Of a stretch of DNA of 64,000 nucleotides, positions 23,885 to 34,700 are shown in pieces (within the stretch, counting starts at the first letter, position 1; each line of letters starts with the position of its first letter). The stretch is from contig WHVD01000175.1 of assembly GCA_015178975.1 (NCBI GenBank), positions 62,001-126,000 on the forward strand. The letters are read 5' to 3'. Under the pieces are notes generated by a model. It was not told the origin of the DNA. It saw nothing but the letters and a program-made list of their open reading frames with translations, and did no database searches. The position numbers and the translations under genes are program-made. This DNA comes from Hysterangium stoloniferum (Eukaryota; Basidiomycota; Agaricomycetes; Hysterangiales; Hysterangiaceae).

Positions 23885-26200
23885 GAATCCCGAGGCCACA
23901 CCTCGTATCTCTTTTATTCCCTGGATGTGGGACACCAAACCAAGTCGCTCCAATAACATTTGTCTCTTACCATGAAGCCCATTTTGGAACGTGAGTCCCA
24001 TTTTGTCCATTTTGCCTACGAATTCCTATGCTAACGATGACTTTAATTCTTTCTGTAGTTACTCCCCGCCTCAACACTAGTTGGCCTTTCTTCCCGTTCA
24101 TGCATGACTCCATCCATCTCATTTTCACCCCTGGTGCACAATCACGGTAAGCTCGCATTCATTTTATTAATCTCTATCACACTGACGTCATATGGGCCCG
24201 GCACTCCCCCGCTTAGCTTACAGGGACCATATGACGTCATGTTGAGTCGTACACTTCGTACCTTTTTTATTTCCTTGGATGTGGGACACCAAACCAAGTC
24301 GTTCCAATAACATTTGTCTCTTACTGTGAAGGCCAGTTTGGAGTGTGAGTCCCATTTTGTCCGTTTTGCCTACGAATTCCTATGCTAACTATGACTTTAA
24401 TTCTTTCTGTAGTTACTCCCTGCCTCAACACTAATGGGCCTTTCTTCCCATTCATGCATGACTGCATCCATCTCATTTTCACCCCTGGTGCACAATCACG
24501 GTAAGCTCACATTTGTTTTATTCATTTGTTTTATTAATCTCTATCACAGCTGTTCACTGACGTCATATGGGCCTGGCGCTCCCCCGCTTAGTTTACAGGG
24601 ACCATATGACATCATGTTGAGTGGTACACCTCGTATCTTCCTGGATGTGGGACACCAAACCAAGTCGCCCCAGTAACATTCGTCTCTTACCCTGAAGGCT
24701 AGGTTGGAATGTGAGTCCCATTTTGTCCTTTTTGCCAACAAATTTCTATGCTAACTTTGACTTTAATTCTTTCTGTAGTTACTAACGCTCACTGGTCTTC
24801 CCATTCATACATGACTGCATCCATCCCATTTTCACGCCTGGTTCAAAATCAGGGTAATCTCGCATTCGTTTTATTCAGTCTTTTATTAATCTCTATCCCA
24901 GCTGTTCACACTGCAGGGACGTCCTATGGGTCCGGCGCTCCCCGCTTAGCTTACAGGGACCATATGACATCATGCTGAGGGGTACACCTAGTATCTTTTT
25001 TATTCCCCTGCATCTGGGACACCAAACCAAGTAGCCTGAGTGATGTTTGTATCTTACCATGAAGGCCATTTTGGAATGTGAATCCCATCTTGTTCTTTTT
25101 GCTTGCGAATTCCTGTGCTAACTATGACTTTAATCTTTCTTTCTGTAGTTACTCCCCGCCTCAACACTAGTTGGCCGGTCTTCCTTCCCATTCTTGCATG
25201 ACTGCATTCATCTCATTTTCACCCCAGGTGCAAAATCACGGTAAGCTCCCATTCGTTTTATTCAGTCTTTTATTAATCTCTATCACTGCTGTTCACACTG
25301 CAGTGACGTCATATGGGCCCGGCGCTCCCCCACGTAGCCTACAGGGACCATATGACGTCATGATGAGGGGTACCCCTCGTATCTTTTTTATTCCCCTGCA
25401 TCTGGGACACCAAACCAAGTAGCCCGAGGAATAACTTTTGTATTTGACCATGAAGCCCATTTTTGAATGTGAGTCCCTTTTTGCTTATGAATTCCTGTGC
25501 TAACTATGACTTTAATCTTTCTTTCCGTAGTTACTCCCAGCCTCAACACCAGTGGGCCATTCTCCCCATTCATGCATGACTGCATCCATCCCATTTTCAT
25601 GCCTCGTGAAAAATCATGATCAGCTTGCACTGGTTTCATCTGCTCTTTTATTAATCTCTATCCCAGCTGTTCCCAATGCAGTGATGTTATACGGCCCCAG
25701 TGCTCCCCCGTGTAGCTTACAGGGGTGAACCAACTTTATGATGGAGCGCACCGCCTCAACAATAGTGGGCCATTTTTGCCATTCATGCATCACCGTCCCC
25801 CTCCCATTTTCAAGCCTTATAGACACCCTCTCATTGATTTTATCCTGGAGTGTTTTGCTAATCTGTCACAACTATGCATAATGTAGTGACATCATATGGG
25901 CGCTCCCCGTAGCTACAGGGATCAAACATGTCAATGTGAGGGGCAATGCAGTGAACTCCACACCTTTCTTTTTCATTTTCTCCATCTTAGTATGTCCCCT
26001 TTCTCCTTTAATTCCAAATAACCCCTTCACTTCTCCCACACCTTTTATTTTAATGACTTTCATCTTTCTTTTGATAGTTACTCCCAAACCTCAACAATAG
26101 TGTGCCATTCTTTCTGTTCATCCACATCTGTGCTCATCCCATTTTCAAGCCTTGTAGAAAATTAATGTAAGCTCTCATTGATTTTATCCTGAAGAGTTTT
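23885..26200 (+). repeat. Satellite array 2 (about 375-bp unit, ~6 copies, decaying to the right)
   Basis: Palindrome cores begin near 24184, 24558, 24917, 25303, 25680 and 25887, giving spacings of about 374, 359, 386, 377 and a shortened 207. Each full unit has a GTGAGTCC...GCTAAC...CTGTAG segment and a GGTAAGCTC...TCTATCACAG segment, both resembling short fungal introns, plus the TGACGTCA palindrome pair. Units at the right end are eroded. Confidence 0.9.
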
Positions 26201-27015
26201 GTCAATCTATTGTTCATAATGCAGTCACATCATAATCCAATGAACTCAACAATTTTATTATTTATAAGACTACAATTTATCTTCCCATTCAGTTTCCAAC
26301 CCCACCTCATATTTGTACATCCCTCAGTTAGTGGGCTCACAGCAGGTAAAGTCCAGTTATCTATAATCATTTCTATACTGACATGCATAGATGCCAGTCT
26401 TTTCCCCCATGTGAGTGTCAACCCAGGTAAATTCACTACCAGACTCGTAGATTTTAAGTGAGATTCCATGGGCTTGTTTCTCCCATTGCAAACCAGCCCT
26501 CTTCTTCTTTGAGACGAGCCATTGAATGAGGAAATTGTTCACCCAAGGGTATACACAGTGGATGTTTTAGCATTACTAAGCTACTCTACCCCATGGGACC
26601 CACAAGTGTCATTGGATTGAGATTATTAATGACGGCCAAAATTCCCACAGAAATTGCGCAGCAAATTACTTGGAATGTTTTTCAGTAATCTCACCGTCTT
26701 TTACATGAATTGTATTAACTTATATATCCCAACATTCATTCACCATCTGCTACATTGTAGCTATGGAGCCATTTTTTGACCTCGAAATTTTGAAACATCT
26801 TACATAATCATACATAAAATTGCAACTATCCAGTCCTTTTATCAAGTCCCATCAATTGGTCAAGCTCCAAGCGCCATTGGAGGTAGAGAGGAAGTGCCTG
26901 TGGATGAGAAGTCGCCATGCCCACTCTTGAAGATGAACCCCTCTGAGATGGGCGTTGAATAAGGCACCTGCCCCTGTACTAGCGCCCACATGCTAGCCTC
27001 CATACCCTTCTCTCC
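26200..27015. other. Spacer between satellite array 2 and the dioxygenase gene
   Basis: No gene seen. 26320-26420 resembles 50650-50760 (shared GTTAGTGGGCT, GGTAAAGTC, CTGACATGCATA). 26930-26990 holds a dispersed motif (minus strand GGGCGCTAGTACAGGGGC, then CGCCCATCTCAGAGGGG) that recurs near 54020-54075 and partly near 8268-8300. It probably includes the promoter of the gene starting at 27016. Confidence 0.4.
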
Positions 27016-30000
27016 ATGTCAGATGGCGACCTCTCTTTGCGGATCTCCTTGAATGATCACAGTAATCTTTCTTCCCATCCAGAAGAACATCTCCCATCTA
27101 TTTCCCAAAATTTTGCAGAATGCAGTCATCTCTATCAACCTCATCCAGGCCAGTTTACGCCAGACAGAGCAGGGTCCTTCCTACCATTGTATGAGCCACA
27201 GACACTGTGGGACAACGTCCTAAAGGATATAAATAGGTGAGTTTTCCTTCAGGCATTTCTCATGACTTTCTGTGACTATTAGGATACTTGACAGTTCAGG
27301 CAAAAAGGAGAGGCAAAGAAGGGTTTTGGTAGTCAAGATTGGAGTCTCATCTCTTCTGATCGTGCTGATTGGTCAAGGTGGTTCCAACATGAGAGCAGTG
27401 GATCTACAGTGACTGCTAATTTGGTCGCCCAGGAGGACGTTCAGGAGGAGCAAATGGTGGTGGTCCCCACAGTGATGGATGAGCGCTTATTGGCTAAAGG
27501 GCAGGAGACAGACACATTTTATGGTATGGTTGGCATGTTGCCCAGAATTGAAAACAATTCTCCCAAGAGAAGTTGGGAACCTGAAAAAACATTGGCAGAG
27601 GAGAATTGTCCCCTTCCCTCTCCCCAACAAACCTCGGGTGTGATAGTATAGGCTATGAACTGTCCAAAGGACCCAAGAGGAAGAAACGGAAGACAAATAG
27701 TCAACAAAGTCCACCCAGAAACCAAAGGACTCTAATACAAGATGTAGTACTGCCAACAACTCGTAGAGGCATTGGGCTGGGGCAACCCACCTCCACTGGA
27801 GCCTCACATTCTCTGGGTTCTGGCATATGGAAAAAACTGACTAAGAATGGGAATCAGTATAGAGAAGAAGCTTCAAGACAATGGGCTACACGGGTGATGC
27901 TTGCATTGAAAATTAATGCAGAGGAATGTACAAAAGAAGACCTTGGAAAATATATGAATGATCACACGGAGGCTTTGCAAGAGTCTAAATCGGACGACCA
28001 AAGGCCACTCTTACAAAGGCTGAGTGCCCTGACCGACGTGTCTGATGGAATTGAGTTGTGGAAGATGGGATGCTTGGTTAGACTGGGTCTAGAATTTTAT
28101 GGGTGAGGCCACTCCCATTCTGTTTTGTCACCTATCTGAGTTCATGTTAGTCTACACAAAGGCATAAAATCTAAACAGGATATTTATAAAGAATGGAGTG
28201 ACCGATACGGAGTAAAAAAGGAGTTGGTGAAGGCACTCTGTGGTGAGGCAGAGATTCTCCTATATTTAGTTCAGGCTGGTAAGATTGAAATCTTTTAACA
28301 ATGAAATGAGGATTAATTTGGGATGTAGGAAGTATACATATTACATACTTGTTGTTGAAAAATGATCTGTGGAAGACTATCAAAAAGAAAATGGTCTTTA
28401 GATTGTTCTACGAACTGGGGAATATGCTTTTAAGCCCCCATGAGGACGATGGTGAGGGATAGGATGAAAGCAGGTCCATTCTAATTAATTGTTTTGTGCA
28501 GATCCAAGCATTAGCCATGGAAGAAATGTGATTGTGGAAGGAATCAAATACATGTCATCTCAAACTCAAATATATGTCCTCAGGGGGGGTGGCATTGATT
28601 GGAATAACCTAGTTGAATGTGATTCTATTTTAAAGAGTTGCGTAAAAGCAAAGTGAGTGAAACTTTGGTCGAGGAAATTCATTTTGAGTTTACGAGATGA
28701 AATTGGAATCACAGTTACTTTCATCTACGCAAACGATCAGATGTGTGGCCCTCTAGACTAGGGCCAGTGGTGGAGCCAGAGAGGAGAGAGGGACCTGAGA
28801 TAAGTATGATGATGGGTCTTTAATTCCTGTTCCTATATTAGAATTGTTCATGGAAAAGCTAATTGGGGGAATTCAGTTTCAAGGAATTTTAGCTTCCACG
28901 AGTTCAGATTCAGGAGATTCAGGTTCCGGGAATTTAGGGTCAAGTCGACACTTCAAGTGTGAGATAGTGCACTGTCCAATCACAAACAAGGAAGGGAAGT
29001 ACTCTGAGAAAATCTGGGCATCAAAGACAGAGCATCAGCGTGCTCTGGCATCCAACGCCACTAGGATAAAGGATATCTCAGAGCTCAATGAATGGGTGTA
29101 GATTCCCTTTTCAGTAGTGGTTTAATTTGATCTCTAATTAGGGAGACAGTACAAAGGCCCAGGAAGCCAGACGGGGATGTCAAACAATAAAGAATATGTT
29201 TGGATCAGCTCGGAGATGATAGCAAGGTAAGAAGAGCATGTGTGGCTATTGGAACAATTGCTGATGTGAGTTCAGGAACCATTTGCAAATTGTCAGCCCA
29301 CAAGGTGTGGAAATTATGGTACTTGCTGCAGAAACAGTGCCCAGGAAAAAGAAGGACCTGTATGAGAATGTGGCATTATGCTTTTCGAAGTGATACTTGG
29401 AGCCATTCAACAGTCAAGTGGCAAACTACAGTCATGGGGCAGTGCATTGGAGTGTATACAATAGATATGGAGAACGGGTAAGCGGCCTTCCCTGAGAGCT
29501 TCATATGGCAAGGGCTTAATGAATCTGTAGGGAGATGGGGCTCCAGCTGGAATTCCAGGGGAGCTTCTGATGAAAACAAAAACAAAAACACGTGGAAATA
29601 ATGCATCAGTCGCTCAAAGATTGCCATACCCCAGTCGAGAGGCATTGTCAGCCAAGGCTATAATGTCTGAATTAAAACCGATCATGGATAAATTTTTGGC
29701 ACCAGTACTGAGGAGGTGTGTGTAAAAAATTAATGGGTAGGAGTTGATTAGAATTGAACTGAGAGCCAATCAGGTCAAAGAATATTTCCCGGATGAATGG
29801 AAAATCCTGATGGAATGTGCCGACAGAATACCAGGAGGACATGTTCTTTTTGGTTGGCCATTTACCGGAGCTGTGGTGAATTTTGGGTGTGTGACGACAT
29901 GCCACGAGGATAAAATGGATGCGAAATTGCTAATCTCACTTACCATACCATTTGGACCTAGTCAGGAAGAAAGACCTTGGGAGGGGGGAGCCATATGCTT

Positions 30001-30214
30001 TCCGGAATTGGGATTAGTGATAGAGTTGCAAAGCTGTCAGACTATAGCATTTCGAGCCCACAGACAGCCACATTTCAACCTGCATGCGAGGGGAAAGAGG
30101 AACTCCTTGGTTCTTTCTACAGAAGAAGCGATCGTTAAAAACATTGCAGATCGTAACGGATGGGTAAATCACGTGCAGACTGGAGAAGAGGACTCGGGGA
30201 GTGTATCATGGTAG
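27016..30214 (+). CDS. TET/JBP-like 2OG-Fe(II) dioxygenase, 858 aa, 13 exons
   Basis: Hand-spliced exons: 27016-27236, 27300-27523, 27601-28102, 28151-28278, 28329-28451, 28502-28652, 28715-28803, 28842-29095, 29150-29226, 29276-29389, 29432-29477, 29531-29715, 29752-30214. All junctions are GT-AG, introns 36-77 nt, and the frame stays open to the TAG at 30214. The last exon has the double-stranded beta-helix core: TGAVVNFGCVTTCHEDKMD with the iron-binding H-x-D, EGGAICFPELGLVIEL, then HFNLHARGKRNSLVL with the distal His and the 2-oxoglutarate Arg. The pattern is that of the fungal TET/JBP family, whose members oxidise methylated bases in DNA; activity here is inferred. A basic stretch KGPKRKKRKT (exon 3) could be a nuclear signal. 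The N-terminal 600 residues show no known domain. Start: first ATG of the open frame. Confidence 0.7.
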
Positions 30215-30401
30215 ATTTATATATACGTAGATGGTTTAAAGAACTGGTTGTTTTTTCCCATGTGGAATACCCAATACCTTCTATTGAACATATTATATAT
30301 CCCCCTTTGGACATTTAAGCTTATACTTACCCACCTCGGTTACTCTGGTAGTAGCTAGTGATCTGTTGCATGATGAGCACATTGGAATTGGTAATGATTC
30401 T

Positions 30402-31744
30402 ATGATATTCTCTCTGAGAACTCTGAATTCTACATTACTACTAAACACGTGCAGTCATGTGCGACTCACTTATCTGGCTGATTTTTTAATCTCCGCCAAC
30501 ATCACTCCACACCTTTTGGAAATCTATCCATCCACGCAGTTTTCAGAATACATGGTAGACCCAGTAAGGATTCGTTTCTTGGTAACATTGTTCATATTTC
30601 TATATACCTGTCCTTTCAGCAGAACCTGTATATCAAGTACCTTCCCTATACAATTCAGGCTACCAATGGTGTTTTCTACACGGAGATTTTCAGTGTGGCA
30701 TTCTGGAAGGAGCAGCCTAAAGGCACACTATTTGTTACTGTGCTTCAGAATAGAGCCGTACAAAGGAAGATGAGACCGAGCTTGTCGATTCTATTGAAGA
30801 AATGTGGCCGTATATTGGATCAGATTGAAGATGACCTGAGATTTAATCGTAAATTCAGGAGTAAGGCTGGACTTGGCTGTTTTAAAGCACGCACCTCTCT
30901 CCCCAAAGGTCATTCCACCACTTGCCTCTTCTTGATGCTTTTTACGGACCGTATACTCTGGGCAAATTCTGGTGACCCTATTCCTCAGAATGTCCAATTG
31001 CATGAACATCCCCATAGTCAAAGTTACAAGAAAAGTAGCAGAGTTGACATCTTCACAGAGGAGATGTATCTAAGGTCTGACAATGTTAATCAAAAGACGT
31101 AGTCCAGGACTTCCTCTCTTCCATAGACGATATGGCCGAGAACCTCCTTGACAGTGATGAGCAGGAATCAAACATGGTATTATTAAATCAGGAAATTTCA
31201 AATTCTGGAGACCATCTTCTGATTGGAGATGAAAACTACAAGATGCACAGTGGTATAATATGGTACTCTGTCCCATTACAGGCCAGGGCTCACGTCACCA
31301 ATGTGGCTGGAAACTGTTTTTGGTTGGCATCCTCTGCAGAGTTTTTATTAAGAGTGAGTATTCGTGCTTTTTGTAACTTAGATCTAGATTTAATATTTTC
31401 TTTTCTTGCAGTCATTGGACGATGACTATGTGACGAATTTTCACCAGTTATTACTGTGAGTGCATGGGCATTTGGACTGTTTCTATTTTCTAATCCTTGA
31501 TCATAGGAAAATTATGCCCTGCACACAAATCAATGATTTCATTAGAACACTTTTAGACAGCAAGACATCTCCCAATCTGAAATTCCCAGTATGCATGGCA
31601 TTGGCAAATAGCCCAGTATTTATCTTGGACTGTCGCTGTTGCCTACAAAAGTTCCATCAATCCAATAAATTCCCCACGATGAATAAGCTCACTGAAGTGA
31701 GTAATTTTCCTAGATGGTATATTATGAAAGTGACTGTTCATTAG
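30402..31744 (+). CDS. Unrecognised multi-exon ORF, possibly the N-terminal part of the JmjC gene
   Basis: Coding stretches join across clean introns: 30402-30563 to 30620 (GTAAGG...TTTCAG), 31132-31353 to 31412-31455 (GTGAGT...CTTGCAG), then 31507 onward. Text includes YLADFLISANITPHLLE, IYPSTQFSEYMVDP, FWKEQPKGTLFVTVLQNR and IMPCTQINDFIRTLLD. No known domain. The frame reaches a stop at 31744, only 33 bases before the ATG at 31778. I could not find a GT-AG join in frame with the JmjC ORF, so it is either a separate gene ending here or the same gene with a splice or frame change I cannot resolve. The join between about 31030 and 31132 is also uncertain. Confidence 0.4.
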
Positions 31745-31777
31745 TATGCACTTTCCACACCCTAACCAAAATCAAGG

Positions 31778-34700
31778 ATGATTTTGGATACTGAGAGCAC
31801 CATATGGTGTTTAGTGTCTCAGATATTGGGCTACCTTCAAGACCCCTGTCTAGTAGCGAATGAACCTGAAAATATTATCTGCACACAGAGTACTCAGGTG
31901 GTGTCCCAGATGATTGGGAAAACTGTTCGAGATTCAATATCTACCGTTAACTTTGAGGTTCATTTCACTTGTAAGCCTTGGCCTCATGCAGGAGAGCTGA
32001 GGGCTAGGAGACTAGAAAACTCACAAGTTTTGACTGCCTCCCACTCTACCAAAGTGTCTATTCTCCCACCATTGGCTGCCCCACAGGTGTTATCATCTGA
32101 CGAGGATGATTCTCCCTCAGATGCTCTCACTCCCCCAGATGAACCTTCTCCTCCTGGCATTCCTTCTCCCAGTATTCCTTCTCCCAATGTTCCTTCTCCC
32201 AATGTTCCTTCTCCCAATGTTCCTTCTCCCAATGTTCCTTCTCCTGGTCTTCCTTCCCCCAGTGTTTCTTCTACCCCCCCAACTCCCCCCCATGCCCTAT
32301 CTCCCTCCAATGTTTCATCCCTTCTCTGTACACCTCCCCCTGACTCATCAGCTCTCCAAGAGTGTGAAAATCCCACTGCTTTGCCTGCACCCGATGACGA
32401 TGGTGATGGTGTCTCACCAGCAGTCGAGGAAGACCAGGACATGGATGTAGAATCTGAAAAGGATATCCCATCTACTGTGGAGGACGTTGAATGGGAGGAG
32501 CAGCAACCTGAAGGTCCTACTGCTCTTCCTGCACCTAATGACGATGGTGTTCCTCCCAGTGTTCCTTCTACCCCACTCACTCCTCCCCACCATGCCCCGT
32601 CTCCTTCCAACAACGTCTCCTCTCCTCCCTGTGCATCTCCCCATGACTCATCAGCTCTCCGAGAGTCTGCAAATCCCACTGCTCTGTCTACACCCAATGA
32701 CAATGATAATGGCATCGGATCGGCAGTCAAGGAACACCAGGACCACCATGTGGGATCTGAAGAGGATGTACCGTCCAACATACAGAATACTGCATCTGAG
32801 GGTGAACTGGTGGAACAGCTACAATCAGGCCAGCTTTCATCTCCCAATACTCTTGCACAGCAGTTAAAGTTACATCTAGGGAAACGAAAATGGGATGACA
32901 CTGGTTGGATAGCCTTGTTCCCTGTCATTTATTTTTGGCGGCTTACTTTGATATTCATTAGATTTGGATTCCACTTCTGAACTCACCGCTTTGCTTGATG
33001 AGGAGGATAATTTGGAACCCAGTAACAATGATGTACTGCAAATAGGTGATGACGGTCAGGGAACAGTCTTGCCAAAGCCCAGTCTACATCCATGCAAAAG
33101 GTTCAAGCCACATACATCATACACCCCAAGAAAAGTGGGCTACAACTGGCACCTGAACATCAACTTGAAGGACTTGTCGGAAAGCAAACTGCCTGTAAGT
33201 ATATTTCCAGATTGTGCATTTGTATTTTCTAGGAATCTCAATGTATAAGGGGGTGCGGTGGTCAGGTTCAAATGAAATCTGGCAAGAAACCAGGGGTGGA
33301 ATCTTATGTATTCAAGACATTTGTCAATGATGGAAATGGTGTTTACCGGTCAGTGGAGGGGAAATATGAATTAGGAGTGGTTTGAAGGGTTGGTAAGTCC
33401 TTGCTATGCTATGGGCTTCAGTTCCTCGAATATGGGTTGAGGTTCTATTTACTTTAGGAAACGGATCGGAAAGTTTTTGAGGACTTGATTAAGAATTCAC
33501 AACCCCCCCACTTTTATGACCCAAGTACTATGTCTGGCACCATCCCCATGGACTGTACCTGCTTCCCTGCATTGTGGTTAGAAGTTGTTATGGATAATGA
33601 CGAGTCCATGGACATATTACTGGAGAAAGTGTCCATTTTTAGTGACAGGGTGATTATGATCCCTAATCAAAAATGACGGCATGACTTCTTCAAGGATCGG
33701 CTGCATAAGAGTTTTGACATTTGACGATTGGCTCTCCACCAAGGTGTAGATATTCATATGGGACGGGAGGTTCATGGTAAGTATTAGCTCCTTATTCTGG
33801 TTCTGCTGTATGGTGTTATACTTACACATTGGAATTATAGCTCTTTACGAGCATGAGGAAAGTGATTGGAGAGCTCACATGTATAAAGCCTCACTCATTC
33901 AAGTCTTTGATGGGAAGAGAAAGGCAATGAATTTTCTGGATATTCCAACAGCAGTTTCATTGCATCCACCTGACATTTTACCGTGAGTTCTCGCTGAGCT
34001 TGAGACATGATAGGCTCCTTCTAAAGGTAGGCATCATTCCAGTATAATTTCATATGATATCTTGGCTGTGAATCGTGCTATGAACGACATGGTAGGATTT
34101 CCACAATATATGACTAGATGGAGGTTTTGTGCTACTGAGGGAGCTCTTTCGAGAGCACACATTGATGCCGGGAAATTTGGTACTTGGATCCATATGGTGC
34201 ACGGCACAAAGCTATGGGTTGTTATATCAGGGGACGTTGTAGAAACTTCACTGGAGGACCTGGACTATACGGCACATAAATGGACATACTATCTTCTGGA
34301 ACCAGGAGACCAGTTGTGAGTGCCTGCTCATCTTGATTCCACACGCTCCCTCCTCCACTTTGGTTCTGATTTGTGTTTCCAGGTTCATGCCGGCTGGCAC
34401 AATTCACGCAGTGATGACATTGAATGACTCTTGGGTGGAAGGGGGGCATTTTTATGGGCGAAACTCTCTGCATCGGTCATTCTCAGCTGGCCTGCGAGAA
34501 CATCGTCAAGGGCTTACCAATTGCAACACAGAGCATCCAGAATCTGAATACATCCTGCATGCATTATTAGAGATGTACCATGGAATACTGCTGTCCTATT
34601 TCCCTGATATACAGCAGGTGGGAGCGGAAGTCTGTTGTAAGTAGCATAGTTGAGTCTGTTAGATTTAGTGACTTGGCACAGTAGTTACAAGTTATGTACC

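Noticed and set aside
29391..29393. Apparent nonsense TGA in the TET/JBP-like gene after LCFSK
   Set aside because: A 42-nt GT-AG intron (29390-29431) removes it and restores the frame into HGAVHWSVYNRYGER, so the gene need not be broken.
31984..32928. 314-aa minus-strand ORF
   Set aside because: It is the antisense of the low-complexity repeat region of the JmjC gene (runs of GEGTL), a shadow frame.
33738..33740. Apparent frame problem in the JmjC gene around 33700-33745
   Set aside because: A 33-nt GT-AG intron (33711-33743) gives a continuous frame; similar very short introns occur in the neighbouring gene.
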